64,000 bases of DNA from Sphingorhabdus sp. (GCF_023910635.1 NZ_JAAVVZ010000003.1:1-64000); one strand, 5' to 3'. Positions 25,888 through 36,134 are shown, numbered from the stretch's first letter. Notes: a model not told the origin generated them from the sequence alone. Numbers and translations are program-made.

Positions 25888-26811
25888 TTGTCGATCATGG
25901 ATATTTATCTTCCCATAGCCAATCTGTCGGTCAACGCGCTGGTGATCATCCTTTTGGGTGGCGGCGTCGGCGTGCTGTCGGGCATGTTCGGCGTTGGAGG
26001 AGGATTCCTGACCACGCCTTTGCTCATATTCTACGGTATCCCGCCAGCGGTAGCCGCGGCGTCCGCATCCACGCAGGTGACAGGGGCCAGCGTCTCGGGC
26101 GTATTTGCACATATGAAACGCGGCGGGGTCGATTTCCAGATGGGCGGCGTGCTTGTGGTCGGTGGCATATTCGGCACTGGCGCGGGCGCAGGGATATTTG
26201 AAATATTGGAGGCGATTGGCCAGATAGATACCGTCATCAACATCCTCTATGTACTGATGTTGGGCAGCATCGGTGGCTTAATGGCCAAGGAAAGCTTAAC
26301 CAGCGTCCTTGCCGTGCGCGCGGGAAGGCCGGTCGCTGCGGCCAAACGCCGGCATCACCCGTTGGTAGCCAATTTGCCGATGCGCTGGCGTTTCTATCGT
26401 TCTGGTCTATATATTTCGCCTATCGCGCCGCTGATATTGGGCTTTATCACAGGCATCATGACCATGCTGCTTGGCGTGGGCGGCGGCTTCATCATGGTAC
26501 CTGCCATGCTCTATCTGTTGGGCATGGGCGCGCAGGTGGTGGTGGGGACATCCTTGTTCCAGATTTTGTTTGTGACGATGGCGTCAACGATGATGCACAG
26601 CCTGACCACCAAAGCGGTTGATATCGTGCTTGCCGTATTCTTGCTCATTGGCAGTGTGACAGGGGCACAAATCGGCGCGCGTCTGGCGCAGCGGATGCGG
26701 CCGGAATATCTGCGCCTCTTTCTCGCCGCGATCGTTCTGCTTGTCGCAATCCGCATGGCGCTTGGTCTGGGCTGGCGTCCCGACGAAATCTATACGTTGC
26801 AAGCGTTATGA
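25888..26811 (+). CDS. TSUP-family sulfite/organosulfonate exporter (TauE/SafE)
   Basis: 307-residue membrane protein with two related halves, each with the GVGGGF signature (GMFGVGGGFLTTPLLI at about 34-49 and MLLGVGGGFIMVPAMLYLLG at about 195-214), typical of DUF81/TauE transporters. TTG at 25888 is preceded by a good AGGG; ATG at 25897 is the alternative. Overlaps the next gene by 4 bp, the usual pairing with a TIGR02186 protein. Confidence 0.88.
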   Translation: MSIMDIYLPIANLSVNALVIILLGGGVGVLSGMFGVGGGFLTTPLLIFYGIPPAVAAASASTQVTGASVSGVFAHMKRGGVDFQMGGVLVVGGIFGTGAGAGIFEILEAIGQIDTVINILYVLMLGSIGGLMAKESLTSVLAVRAGRPVAAAKRRHHPLVANLPMRWRFYRSGLYISPIAPLILGFITGIMTMLLGVGGGFIMVPAMLYLLGMGAQVVVGTSLFQILFVTMASTMMHSLTTKAVDIVLAVFLLIGSVTGAQIGARLAQRMRPEYLRLFLAAIVLLVAIRMALGLGWRPDEIYTLQAL

Positions 26812-27572
26812 TCCGTTTATTTGCCCTGATATTGTTTTTGCTGCCGATCAGCGCCAGCGCGCAAAATGTGCCCAAGCTGGTGCCGGATGTCTCGCAACGG
26901 CAAATCAATATCCAGTCGGGATTCACGGGCGCCGAAATGCTGTTATTCGGAGCCATCATCTACCCACGCGGCCTGGCGCCAGAGGGGCAAGTGGATGTTG
27001 CGGTTGTTCTGCGCGGGCCAACCCGGTCGGTAACGTTACGGGAAAAGCAGAAAATTGCCGGTATCTGGATCAACGTCGACAGCACCGATTTCCGGTCCGT
27101 CCCCGCATATTACGCTATCGCGTCGTCACGCCCGCTTGACCAAATCATCAACAGCAAAACAGCAGCAATTTACGAGCTTGGCCTTAACCGCCTGCAATTG
27201 TCGCCCAGCGGCGAGGTCAATGCCACCGAGCAGCGTCGCTTTGTCGATGGACTGGTGGACTTAAATCGCCGCAACGGTCTTTTCCGGCAAGATGCGGGCA
27301 CGGTCGAAATAACCGATCAGGTGCTGTATCGTGCGCGCCTCAACATTCCGTCCAGCGTGCCGGTCGGTGTCTACACTGCGGAAACGTTGCTCATTCGCGA
27401 TGGCCGGGTGATTGTGGCCGATGACAATGTCGAAGTCCGCATCCGCAAAACCGGGTTCGAACAATTAGTCACCATATTGGCTCAGGACTATGCCTTTTTT
27501 TACGGCGCAATGGCGGTGCTGGTCTCGTTACTGCTTGGCTGGTTTGCCGGATTTGTCTTCAACCGCCTGTAA
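26808..27572 (+). CDS. TIGR02186-family membrane-anchored protein
   Basis: 254 residues: signal peptide (IRLFALILFLLPISASAQ), a periplasmic beta domain (IQSGFTGAEMLLFGAI is a conserved opening) and a C-terminal membrane helix (about 228-252, ending FAGFVFNRL). Members of this alphaproteobacterial family are encoded right after a TSUP transporter, as here with a 4-bp overlap, and presumably assist it. Confidence 0.82.
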   Translation: MIRLFALILFLLPISASAQNVPKLVPDVSQRQINIQSGFTGAEMLLFGAIIYPRGLAPEGQVDVAVVLRGPTRSVTLREKQKIAGIWINVDSTDFRSVPAYYAIASSRPLDQIINSKTAAIYELGLNRLQLSPSGEVNATEQRRFVDGLVDLNRRNGLFRQDAGTVEITDQVLYRARLNIPSSVPVGVYTAETLLIRDGRVIVADDNVEVRIRKTGFEQLVTILAQDYAFFYGAMAVLVSLLLGWFAGFVFNRL

Positions 27573-27691
27573 ATTGTAAAGTAACGTAAAAAATTATAAT
27601 TTCCTGCGATTTATCCCGTTGCGATCGTAAGTATATTTTTACCTTCTTGGCCTATTGCCTGACGCTTCTTTATGAAAGAGGCGGACAGTTT

Positions 27692-29407
27692 ATGGACATT
27701 TCGGCACATCGGCCGTCCGATCGGGCAGGCCACCCGGATCAGTCGGCACCTATGCCCATAGCCGTGCCAGACGCAGCGGCACCGACGGGCGTGCCGGTCG
27801 TTAACGCGACGCTGCACCATATTGGCTTTGTCATGGAAATTTCGGGTTCAGAGTCACAAGTGACGCTCGATGCCTCTTTGTTAACTAGCCTTGATTCGCA
27901 CAGTGACTCAAGCATCGCGATGTCGGGACAAGTCGGCAGTCAGATTAAAATCCGCGTCGGTAATAGCTGGCTTCTTGCCAACATCCGTACCCAAAAAATG
28001 TACGAACGCGACCATAAAATCATCACCGCGCAAGTCGATTTCCTAGGCGAAGGCGATGAGGACATAGTGACTGGCAAGATTTACAATTTCCGCCGTGGTG
28101 TGACGCGCTACCCAGTGCCCGGCAGCGAAGTATATGCGGTTTCCAGCTCCGACCTCAAACAAGTCTATGCCACCGACGCGCGGGCGAATGTCGAAATCGG
28201 CACGGTATTTCCAACGAAGGATATTCGCGGCGCGCTGTATGTTGACGCCATGCTTGGCAAGCATTTTGCGCTGCTGGGTTCAACCGGTACGGGTAAGTCG
28301 ACCAGCGCTGCCCTGATTTTGCACAAGATCTGCGACATCGCGCCCGAAGGGCATATCGTAATGATTGACCCGCATGGGGAATATAGCGCCGCGTTTAAAA
28401 ATAATGGCGCGCTGTTCGACGTTAACAACCTGGCCATGCCCTATTGGATGATGAATTTCGCCGAGCATTGCGAAATTTTCGTCACTTCCAATGGCGACGA
28501 CAGACAAATAGATTCCGATATTCTCGCCAAATGCCTTCTCCAAGCGCGGTCAAAAAACCGGATTGCCGAGACGATTGGCAAGCTGACTGTTGACGCCCCC
28601 ATTCCTTATCTCCTGTCCGATTTGACCACCATCATTCAAAATGAAATGGGGCGGCTCGACAAGGCGACATCGTCCGTTCCATTCATGCGGTTGAAGAACA
28701 AAATTGACGAGTTAAAGGCAGACCCACGTTATAATTTCATGTTCTCAGGTATGCTTGTTGGCGATACGATGGCGGAGTTTGTGGGCAAGATTTTCCGTAT
28801 GCCGTCGAATGGCAAGCCGATTTCCATCATCGACGTTTCTGGTGTGCCGTCGGACATCACCTCGACAGTGGTCGCCGTGCTCTCGCGCCTTGTATTTGAC
28901 TATGCGATCTGGTCACGCAACGAACCACAGCGGCCTATATTGCTCGTTTGCGAAGAGGCGCACAGATATATCCCGTCGGAACATGTGTCAAAAGACAGCG
29001 CCGTGCGCTCCATCCTTGAAAGAATTGCCAAGGAAGGCCGTAAATATGGCGTATCGCTCGGCCTAATTACGCAGCGGCCATCCGACTTGGCCGAAGGCGT
29101 GCTGTCGCAATGCGGCACGATCATTTCGATGCGTTTGAACAACGACCGCGATCAAGCCTTTGTGCGTGCCGCAATGCCTGAAGGCGCGCGCGGGTTCCTC
29201 GACTCTATCCCGGCGCTGCGGAACCGCGAATGCATCATCTGCGGCGAAGGTGTCAGCATTCCCATCCGCGTTGCGCTCGATAATCTTGAAGAAGAAAAGC
29301 GCCCTGCTTCGGACGATCCCCTGTTTAGCCAATTGTGGCAGGAAACGGGTGGGGAAGCCGAAATACTGGAACGGGTTGTCCGACGATGGCGCGCGCAAGG
29401 CCGGTAA
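27692..29407 (+). CDS. HerA-like DNA helicase/translocase (DUF87)
   Basis: 571 residues. An N-terminal HAS-barrel-like domain (1-150, with IGFVMEISGSESQVTL) precedes a FtsK/HerA ATPase: Walker A LLGSTGTGKSTSAALI (about 195-210), IDPHGEYSAAF, Walker B PILLVCEEAHRYIP (about 410) and an arginine finger region ITQRPSDLAEGVLSQC. HerA normally works with the nuclease NurA in DNA end processing; no NurA is seen nearby, and a second, smaller HerA-like gene is at 38080. ATG 27692 has an AGAGGCGG site upstream. Confidence 0.85.
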   Translation: MDISAHRPSDRAGHPDQSAPMPIAVPDAAAPTGVPVVNATLHHIGFVMEISGSESQVTLDASLLTSLDSHSDSSIAMSGQVGSQIKIRVGNSWLLANIRTQKMYERDHKIITAQVDFLGEGDEDIVTGKIYNFRRGVTRYPVPGSEVYAVSSSDLKQVYATDARANVEIGTVFPTKDIRGALYVDAMLGKHFALLGSTGTGKSTSAALILHKICDIAPEGHIVMIDPHGEYSAAFKNNGALFDVNNLAMPYWMMNFAEHCEIFVTSNGDDRQIDSDILAKCLLQARSKNRIAETIGKLTVDAPIPYLLSDLTTIIQNEMGRLDKATSSVPFMRLKNKIDELKADPRYNFMFSGMLVGDTMAEFVGKIFRMPSNGKPISIIDVSGVPSDITSTVVAVLSRLVFDYAIWSRNEPQRPILLVCEEAHRYIPSEHVSKDSAVRSILERIAKEGRKYGVSLGLITQRPSDLAEGVLSQCGTIISMRLNNDRDQAFVRAAMPEGARGFLDSIPALRNRECIICGEGVSIPIRVALDNLEEEKRPASDDPLFSQLWQETGGEAEILERVVRRWRAQGR

Positions 29408-29491
29408 GGCTATTTCTCAATGTCGAGATTGTCGAGAAGCCTCCAGTTGCATAGGCGCATCCAACAGCCGAAAAGCAGAATTGGGCAACCA

Positions 29492-30424
29492 TTAGCGCTT
29501 TTCAAAGGGTTTTAGGCCGCGGCCAAGTCGGTTCCCGCCCAATGCCGACCGGTCGCCCGACCAGTCAGCGACGAACACAGCCCGTCGGTCCACGCCCGCT
29601 GCAATGTGCGCTTCATTCGCGTTAACCGACAGGCCAAAGCTGCTTTGCCCACGGCCTTCGGACGCGACGGTGATGAAGGCGCTGTCACTTGCCTTGGACG
29701 CAGCTTGCACGAATATATTGTGCGCGATGCTGCCGCTTGCGCCAATGGGTAAGTCAATCATCCTATCGGTGCCGCGGCCTCGGCTATCGTCAAAGGCGTT
29801 GTCCGTGATCGTTATGCGCGCTGCGCGGCTTTGAATGTAATGCCCGCCATTACCACGTTCGAAACGGCTGTTCGTCACCGAAAGCGGACCCTTGCCGCCG
29901 ATAGAGAGGCTATGCGCGCACGGCTGACGACGAACGCAGCGACCAAGGCCAATGAAGCTCGATTGTTTAATGCTGATTGCGCCAGTCCCTTTGTCGGCAG
30001 TTGTGATGCCCTGCACGCTGTTGCGGAAGATACTGCGGGTGACAGTCAAATTGCCTTTTTCAAGGCGAATAGCTGCGCCATCGGCATCGGCCACGCGCAT
30101 ATTCTGAAAAACAACGCCATCGACCCGTGCCCCCTGCCCGCGCAGCACCAACGCGGCTTTGCCTTCGCAAGTTTTCGTGTCGAATATGCTCTGCCCGGGA
30201 ATGACAGCGCGAAAGGCAATGATGCCCGATGTCTGCACGGCGCATTGGCGGTAACTTCCTGGTGCGATAAGGATTGTGCCTTGCGCATCGCCAATTGAAT
30301 CAACTGCCGCTTGCAGCCTTGCGTAAGTTCTTCCTGTTTCGGCGTTTCGAAAGGGCGAGGCATTTTGTGCTGATGCGGCAGCGGCGCACAACATAACGGC
30401 AAGGACGAGTGACGTTTTCTTCAT
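29492..30424 (-). CDS. Exported right-handed beta-helix protein
   Basis: 310 residues with a clear signal peptide (KKTSLVLAVMLCAAAASAQ). The body has the short repeating turns of parallel beta-helix proteins: VVFQNMRVADADGAAIRL, LTVTRSIFRNSVQGI, ISIKQSSFIGLG, LSVTNSRFERGNGGHYIQS, ITITDNAFDDSRGR. Probably periplasmic or secreted and carbohydrate-binding; no catalytic residues identified. Four cysteines could form disulfides. Confidence 0.75.
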   Translation of the reverse strand: MKKTSLVLAVMLCAAAASAQNASPFRNAETGRTYARLQAAVDSIGDAQGTILIAPGSYRQCAVQTSGIIAFRAVIPGQSIFDTKTCEGKAALVLRGQGARVDGVVFQNMRVADADGAAIRLEKGNLTVTRSIFRNSVQGITTADKGTGAISIKQSSFIGLGRCVRRQPCAHSLSIGGKGPLSVTNSRFERGNGGHYIQSRAARITITDNAFDDSRGRGTDRMIDLPIGASGSIAHNIFVQAASKASDSAFITVASEGRGQSSFGLSVNANEAHIAAGVDRRAVFVADWSGDRSALGGNRLGRGLKPFEKR

Positions 30425-30435
30425 GCGCTTTGGTC

Positions 30436-30467
30436 CTTAAGTGGCCCTGACCCTAGGACCAGGGCCA
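30436..30467. repeat. Palindromic repeat of the CTTAAGTGG-CCTGACCC family
   Basis: TGGCCCTG (30442-30449) and CAGGGCCA (30460-30467) form an 8-bp stem around ACCCTAGGAC, 3 bp beyond the metH stop. The left part, CTTAAGTGGCCCTGACCC, recurs with one change in both arms of the element at 45783-45868 and partly at 39643. No T-run follows in either direction, but it may still end the metH transcript. Confidence 0.7.
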
Positions 30468-30470
30468 TCC

Positions 30471-33095
30471 TTATTCGTTGAGATTGGGCCGCAGATATTG
30501 CCGCGCACGATCAAGGTCCAGCCCACGGCGCGCCGCATAATCCGACACTTGGTCATCGCCAATGCGCGCAACGCCGAAATATTCGGATTGCGGGTGGCCG
30601 AAATACAGACCGCTTACCGCAGCGGTCGGCAACATGGCAAAGCTTTCTGTCATGGTGATGCCGGTTGTATGCGTGGCATCAAGCAGGTCGAACAATGTCG
30701 GCTTCAGGCTGTGGTCCGGACAGGCGGGATAGCCAGGGGCTGGCCGGATACCGCGATATTCTTCGCGGTTCAGAGCCTCGGGCGTGAATTGTTCATCGGG
30801 GGCATAGCCCCATAAATCCTTGCGGACATGTTCGTGCATCCGCTCGGCAAAGGCCTCCGCCAAGCGGTCAGCCAGTGCCTTCAACATGATGTCCGAATAA
30901 TCGTCGATATTGGCTTTGAACTGCGCCAAATGCGTCTCGATGCCGTGGCCAGTGGTCACTGCAAATCCGCCAATCCAGTCGCCATCGCGGCTGATGAAAT
31001 CGGCCAAGCACATGTTCGCTTTGCCTTCGCGCTTGCCGATTTGCTGGCGCAAGAACGGCAGGCGGACATGCGCCTCGGTCTGTTCGCAATAGACAACCAC
31101 ATCATCGCCATCGCGCCAACAGGGCCACAGACCGGCAACGCCCTTGGCGCGAAGCCATTTTTCGTTGATGATCTTGTCGAGCATTGCATTGGCGTCGGCA
31201 AACAGGCTGGTTGCGCTTTCGCCGACAATGTCATCGGTCAATATCGCCGGGTAATTGCCATGCAATTCCCAAGCACGGAAAAACGGGGTCCAATCGATAT
31301 AGTTGCGCAAGTCGGCCAAATCCCAGTCATCATAGACATGGACACCCGGCTTTTGCGGCGCGGCTGGTTTCATGCTTTCGTCGATTTCAAAGGCATTGGC
31401 GCGCGCTTCTTCCAGCGTGGCGAGCGGCTTTGCCGTCTTGCCCGCGCGGGCGTCACGAATATGGCTATATTCGGCGCGGGTGTCGGCAACAAACTTGTCG
31501 GCCATGGTGTCGCTAACCAATGTTCCTGCCACCCCGACGGCGCGCGAGGCGTCGAGCACATGGATGACGGGACCAGAATAGACAGGCTCAATACGCAAGG
31601 CCGTGTGCGTTTTCGACGTGGTTGCGCCGCCGATCATCAACGGCATCGACATGCCCGCTTTTTCCATTTCCTCGGCAACGGTCACCATTTCGTCGAGCGA
31701 AGGGGTGATAAGGCCCGACAGCCCGATCATATCGGCATCATGTTCGACCGCCGCTTGCAAGATTGTCGGCCATGGAACCATCACGCCTAGGTCAACAATC
31801 TCGAAACCATTGCATTGCAGGACAACGCCAACGATGTTCTTACCAATATCATGCACGTCGCCCTTCACGGTCGCCATGATGATCTTGCCCTTGCCCTTGG
31901 CGCCCGCCTCTTTCTCCGCCTCAATATACGGGAAGAGATGCGCGACCGCCTTTTTCATCACGCGCGCCGATTTTACCACTTGCGGCAGGAACATGCGGCC
32001 TGATCCGAACAGGTCACCCACAACGTTCATGCCGTCCATCAACGGCCCTTCGATGACCTCTATGGGGCGACCGCCAGCCGCTTTGATGGCAAGCCGGGCT
32101 TCTTCGGTGTCATCGACGATATGCGCGTCAATGCCCTTGACTAAGGCATGCTCCAACCTTTTGGTCACGGGCCAGCCGCGCCATTCGGCCTCCGCCTTTT
32201 CCTGAGCAACATCGGTCCCGCGATATCTTTCGGCAAGCGTGATCAGGCGCTCGGTCGCATCGGGGTCGCGGTTAAGAATGACATCTTCGCACGCGACGCG
32301 CAGTTCCGCGTCAATGTCATCGTAAATGTCCAACTGCCCCGCATTGACGATGGCCATATCAAGCCCTGCCGGGATGGCGTGATAGAGAAAGATCGAGTGC
32401 ATTGCGCGGCGCACGGGTTCATTACCACGGAAGCTGAACGACAGGTTGGAAAGCCCGCCTGAATAATGCGCATGCGGGCACAAGACGCGCAGTTCCTTTA
32501 TGGCCTCGATAAAGTCGACGCCGTAATTATTATGCTCCTCAATCCCCGTTGCCACCGCAAAGATGTTGGGATCGAAAATGATGTCCTCGGGCGGAAAACC
32601 GATGCCGATCAGCAAGTCATACGCCCGTTTGCAAATCTGGACCTTGCGTGCTTGCGTGTCGGCTTGGCCAGTTTCATCAAACGCCATGACAACGACCGCA
32701 GCGCCATAAGCCATACACAAGCGCGCGTGATGCAGGAACGCATCTTCGCCTTCTTTCATTGAGATCGAATTTACGATGGGCTTACCCGAAACGCATTTCA
32801 GCCCAGCCTCAATCACGCTCCATTTGGAACTGTCGATCATTAAAGGCACGCGGGCGATGTCTGGCTCTGCTGCGATGCGCTTGATGAAGGTGGTCATCGC
32901 TTCATGCGCGTCCAGCAGGCCTTCATCCATGTTGATGTCGATAATCTGCGCGCCATTTTCGACCTGGTCGCGCGCCACCTCGACTGCGGCTTCATAATCG
33001 CCTGCGAGGATCAGCTTTTTGAACTTGGCGCTGCCCGTGACATTGGTGCGCTCGCCGATATTGACGAAGCGAGAAGAGGAGGTGGAGGAGGACAT
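30471..33095 (-). CDS. metH: Cobalamin-dependent methionine synthase, folate/B12/activation part
   Basis: 874 residues covering everything in MetH except the homocysteine domain: pterin-binding domain ([19 protein letters not shown] from 10, INMDEGLLD), cobalamin cap and binding domain with [18 protein letters not shown] (B12 ligand histidine, about 415) and [13 protein letters not shown], then the AdoMet-dependent reactivation domain ([13 protein letters not shown] to [12 protein letters not shown]). The homocysteine domain is a separate gene 22 bp upstream, so the enzyme is split and must reassemble. Last gene of the methionine operon. Confidence 0.95.
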   Translation of the reverse strand: MSSSTSSSRFVNIGERTNVTGSAKFKKLILAGDYEAAVEVARDQVENGAQIIDINMDEGLLDAHEAMTTFIKRIAAEPDIARVPLMIDSSKWSVIEAGLKCVSGKPIVNSISMKEGEDAFLHHARLCMAYGAAVVVMAFDETGQADTQARKVQICKRAYDLLIGIGFPPEDIIFDPNIFAVATGIEEHNNYGVDFIEAIKELRVLCPHAHYSGGLSNLSFSFRGNEPVRRAMHSIFLYHAIPAGLDMAIVNAGQLDIYDDIDAELRVACEDVILNRDPDATERLITLAERYRGTDVAQEKAEAEWRGWPVTKRLEHALVKGIDAHIVDDTEEARLAIKAAGGRPIEVIEGPLMDGMNVVGDLFGSGRMFLPQVVKSARVMKKAVAHLFPYIEAEKEAGAKGKGKIIMATVKGDVHDIGKNIVGVVLQCNGFEIVDLGVMVPWPTILQAAVEHDADMIGLSGLITPSLDEMVTVAEEMEKAGMSMPLMIGGATTSKTHTALRIEPVYSGPVIHVLDASRAVGVAGTLVSDTMADKFVADTRAEYSHIRDARAGKTAKPLATLEEARANAFEIDESMKPAAPQKPGVHVYDDWDLADLRNYIDWTPFFRAWELHGNYPAILTDDIVGESATSLFADANAMLDKIINEKWLRAKGVAGLWPCWRDGDDVVVYCEQTEAHVRLPFLRQQIGKREGKANMCLADFISRDGDWIGGFAVTTGHGIETHLAQFKANIDDYSDIMLKALADRLAEAFAERMHEHVRKDLWGYAPDEQFTPEALNREEYRGIRPAPGYPACPDHSLKPTLFDLLDATHTTGITMTESFAMLPTAAVSGLYFGHPQSEYFGVARIGDDQVSDYAARRGLDLDRARQYLRPNLNE

Positions 33096-33117
33096 TTTTG
33101 TTCTACTTTATACGGGT

Positions 33118-34164
33118 TCAGGCGGCCATGATGAAGGGTTCAAGCCCCGCCAGCCGGGTCACGACTTCCGCCTTGGGAATGGCGCGTGGCGCACGGTCCG
33201 CAACCGCCTTGGCGATCGCGGCGATATGCGCAGGCGTGGTGCCGCAACAGCCGCCGACGATGTTCACCAGGCCATCATCGAGCCATTGGCCAATCAATTG
33301 CGCCGTGGTTTCGGGCAGTTCGTCATATTCGGCAAGATCATTAGGTAGGCCTGCATTCGGATATGCCATCACAAGCGCATCGGCTTGCTTGGACAATGCG
33401 GCCAGATGCGGACGCAACAAATCCGCGCCGAACGAACAATTCAACCCGATGGTCAGTGGTTTGACATGCCGGATCGCAGCCCAGAATGCTTCTACCGTGT
33501 GGCCGGAAAGATTACGGCCGGCCATGTCAGTGATGGTCATCGATATCATCAACGGCACATCGCGCCCACAGGCCGCAGCAGCCTCTTGCGCAGCCATCGC
33601 AGCACATTTGGCGTTGAGCGTGTCGAATATGGTTTCAATCAACAGGAAATCGACGCCACCTTCAATCAGCGCGTCGCATTGTTCGCGATAGACATCTTTC
33701 AGATAGTCAAAGTCTATTTCACGATAGCCAGGGTCGTTGACGTCGGGTGACAAGGACAAGGTTTTGTTGGTCGGGCCAATCGACCCGGCAACGAACCGCT
33801 TTATGCCGTCTTTTGCCTCGGCAGCGTCGCAACAGGCGCGGGCCAGCTTCGCCGACTCCATGTTCAACCGCCGCACCAAATGCTCACATCCATAATCGGC
33901 CATGCTGATTTTGGTCGCGCTGAACGTGTTGGTCTCGATCATATCGGCACCCGCCTCCAGATAGGCGCTGTGGATTGCCCCAACGACATCGGGACGGGTA
34001 ATAGACAATAGGTCGTTATTGCCCTTTTGATCATGCGTCAGTTCAAGTTCGCCGCGATAATCAGCCTCAGACAATTTATAGCCTTGGATCGCGGTGCCAT
34101 AGCCACCGTCGAAAACCAATATCTGTTGCGCCGCGCGGGCGACAAAGGTTTCACGCGCGCTCAT
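33118..34164 (-). CDS. Homocysteine S-methyltransferase domain protein (N-terminal part of split MetH)
   Basis: 348 residues. LVFDGGYGTAIQGYKL, ADMIETNTFSATKISMADYG and the zinc ligands in TIGLNCSFGADLL and VGGCCGTTPAHIAAI are the homocysteine-binding barrel of MetH. It presents homocysteine thiolate to methylcobalamin on the metH product encoded next. ATG at 34164 overlaps the metF stop by 4 bp; an upstream in-frame start at 34293 would lie inside metF and is rejected. Confidence 0.92.
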   Translation of the reverse strand: MSARETFVARAAQQILVFDGGYGTAIQGYKLSEADYRGELELTHDQKGNNDLLSITRPDVVGAIHSAYLEAGADMIETNTFSATKISMADYGCEHLVRRLNMESAKLARACCDAAEAKDGIKRFVAGSIGPTNKTLSLSPDVNDPGYREIDFDYLKDVYREQCDALIEGGVDFLLIETIFDTLNAKCAAMAAQEAAAACGRDVPLMISMTITDMAGRNLSGHTVEAFWAAIRHVKPLTIGLNCSFGADLLRPHLAALSKQADALVMAYPNAGLPNDLAEYDELPETTAQLIGQWLDDGLVNIVGGCCGTTPAHIAAIAKAVADRAPRAIPKAEVVTRLAGLEPFIMAA

Positions 34165-35102
34165 GCTGCGGCCTTTTGCGCTAAAGCGGAAGGCCGCTTG
34201 CCCAGCAAATGGCAAATCGCGTAGGATAATTCCGCGCGGTTTAGGGTGTAGAAGTGAAATTCCCGAACGCCGCCTGCATATAATTTCCGGCACATTTCTG
34301 CTGAGACAGTGGCGGCCACCAATTGCCGTGCGGACGGATGGTCATCCAATCCGTTGAACACATCGGCCATCCAGCTGGGGATAGCTGTGCCCGTCAACTG
34401 CGACATGCGGGTAATCGCGGCAAAGTTCGACACGGGCATGATGCCCGGCACGATCTCCGCATCAATGCCAGCCGCGGCAACCGCATCGCGGAAACGGAAG
34501 AAAGTTTCGGGTTCAAAAAAGAATTGCGTAATCGCGCGGCTTGCACCGGAGTCCAGCTTGCGCTTTAGAAAATCAATGTCTGACGCCGCAGACAAGGCCT
34601 CTGGATGGGTTTCGGGATAGGCGCTGACCGATATTTCAAACGGGTGCAGTTTGCGCAAACCTTCGACCAGTTCCGCAGCGCTGGCATAGCCATCGGGATG
34701 CGGCACAAATTTGCCGTCAGAATTAGGTGCATCCCCGCGCAGCGCGACAATATGACGGACCCCTGCTTCCCAATAGGCGTTGGCGACATCGGCAATTTCG
34801 CCCTTGGATGCTTCGACGCAGGTTAAATGCGCGGCCGCCGGAATATCGGTCTCGCGGGCAATGCGCGCGACGGTGTTATGTGTGCGTTCACGGGTTGTGC
34901 CGCCTGCACCATAAGTGACCGAAACAAAGCGCGGACCCAGCGGCGAGAGGGCCACGACCGAATCCCATAATTGCTCTTCCATCTTTTCCGTTTTGGGCGG
35001 GAAGAATTCGAAGCTGATCTCGCAATCACCTGGAAGCCCAGCAAAAAGCGGGGCGGCAACTGCCCGGCTGGCCTCCTGCATCTGTGCAAGTGGGAGAATC
35101 AT
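34161..35102 (-). CDS. metF: Methylenetetrahydrofolate reductase
   Basis: 313 residues. ISFEFFPPKTEKMEEQLW (about 28-45), VTYGAGGTTRERT (about 59-71), LTCVEAS, and ALRGDAP mark the FAD-dependent MetF barrel that makes the methyl-folate used by MetH. Translation is coupled on both sides: 4-bp overlaps with the ArsR-methyltransferase gene before it and the homocysteine methyltransferase after it. Confidence 0.95.
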   Translation of the reverse strand: MILPLAQMQEASRAVAAPLFAGLPGDCEISFEFFPPKTEKMEEQLWDSVVALSPLGPRFVSVTYGAGGTTRERTHNTVARIARETDIPAAAHLTCVEASKGEIADVANAYWEAGVRHIVALRGDAPNSDGKFVPHPDGYASAAELVEGLRKLHPFEISVSAYPETHPEALSAASDIDFLKRKLDSGASRAITQFFFEPETFFRFRDAVAAAGIDAEIVPGIMPVSNFAAITRMSQLTGTAIPSWMADVFNGLDDHPSARQLVAATVSAEMCRKLYAGGVREFHFYTLNRAELSYAICHLLGKRPSALAQKAAA

Positions 35103-36097
35103 GCGACAATCCTTAAATTGTTTTTTGGGCTGAAATTATCTGTGGGACGGGGCTGCAAGACCGAGAGCTTTTCACCCATCCAGACTTTGATCACCAGTTC
35201 GCCAGCCTCAAGCGCAGTTTGGTGCACCATCTGCAGGCCGTGACTATTAAATGCTTTTCTCATGAACTCATCGGAAAAGCCCAACCGGGCGTGGGCATGT
35301 ACCGTGCGCAACTCTTCCAGATCATGCGCCGCAAAATCAACGATGACGAGCCGGCCACCCGGCGCAAGCGTGCGGATCGCTTCGGCGATAACGGCCTCAG
35401 GATGTTGCGCGTAATGCAGGACCTGGTGGAAGATGACGGTGTCGAATTCACCATCACCCAAGGGCAGCATGTTGAAGTCGCCCAGCTTTATGTCGATTTT
35501 ATTAGCGATTTCGGGGCTTAAGTTGGCAATTTTCGCGCGCGCAAGCCGCAGCATTTCGGGACTGTTATCTATCGCCACAAATCGGCTGGAATCAGCCGCA
35601 AACAATTCGACAATGCGCCCGGTGCCCGTGCCCACATCAAGGACCCGGCCTAAGGGTGCGCTGTTTAGAACTTGCGTCAAGCGCGCCTCAACTTCCGAAT
35701 CGGCAATGTGCAATGATCTGAGCGAATCCCACGCATCAGCATGCGCCGCAAAATAATGTGCCGCCATGTCGGTGCGCGCATTGCGAACTTCATCCAGCCG
35801 AAGCAGGTCCCGCTGGAACGCCTTTGCCTGCGACACATCCGCCTCTGCCAATAATGATGACAGCGGGCCGTTTGTTAACATCCCGCTTGGCCTTAAGAAT
35901 ACCCAGCTTCCCTCCTTGCGACGCTCCAAGAGCCCGGATTCATCCAGAATGCGGATATGTCGGGAAACGCGCGGCTGGCTTTGGTCGAGTATCTGGACCA
36001 ATTCGCCCACCGAAAGCTCCAGCCGAAGCACTAGAAACACGATTCGTAACCGCGTAGGGTCGGCTAAAGCCCGCATGATATTTAACAAACTGATCAT
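35099..36097 (-). CDS. ArsR-family regulator fused to an AdoMet-dependent methyltransferase
   Basis: 332 residues. Residues 1-90 are a winged helix of the ArsR type (IMRALADPTRLRIVFLVL, QPRVSRHIRILDESGLLERR). Residues 140-290 are a class I methyltransferase (VLDVGTGTGRIVELFA, AIDNSPEMLRLARAK, FDTVIFHQVLHYA, ALAPGGRLVIVDFA-type). It heads the metF-metH operon and lacks the metal-binding cysteines of ArsR, so it most likely senses AdoMet or S-adenosylhomocysteine and represses its own operon, as SahR does. Sensing role inferred. Confidence 0.85.
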   Translation of the reverse strand: MISLLNIMRALADPTRLRIVFLVLRLELSVGELVQILDQSQPRVSRHIRILDESGLLERRKEGSWVFLRPSGMLTNGPLSSLLAEADVSQAKAFQRDLLRLDEVRNARTDMAAHYFAAHADAWDSLRSLHIADSEVEARLTQVLNSAPLGRVLDVGTGTGRIVELFAADSSRFVAIDNSPEMLRLARAKIANLSPEIANKIDIKLGDFNMLPLGDGEFDTVIFHQVLHYAQHPEAVIAEAIRTLAPGGRLVIVDFAAHDLEELRTVHAHARLGFSDEFMRKAFNSHGLQMVHQTALEAGELVIKVWMGEKLSVLQPRPTDNFSPKNNLRIVA

Positions 36098-36105
36098 TTG
36101 ATAAA

Positions 36106-36134
36106 GATATAAAGAATTCTTTATATAAAGTCAA
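36106..36134 (-). promoter_or_regulatory. Promoter with perfect 20-bp palindromic operator of the methionine operon
   Basis: On the minus strand TTGACT (36134-36129), a 17-bp spacer and TATATC (36111-36106) form a promoter. The spacer and -10 are covered by a perfect palindrome ATATAAAGAATTCTTTATAT at 36107-36126. The ATG of the ArsR fusion is only 8 nt below the -10, so the mRNA should be leaderless or nearly so. A regulator bound here would block RNA polymerase directly. Confidence 0.75.

Noticed and set aside
30828-31790. A 320-codon plus-strand frame antisense to metH
   Set aside because: No recognisable protein and metH is intact on the other strand.
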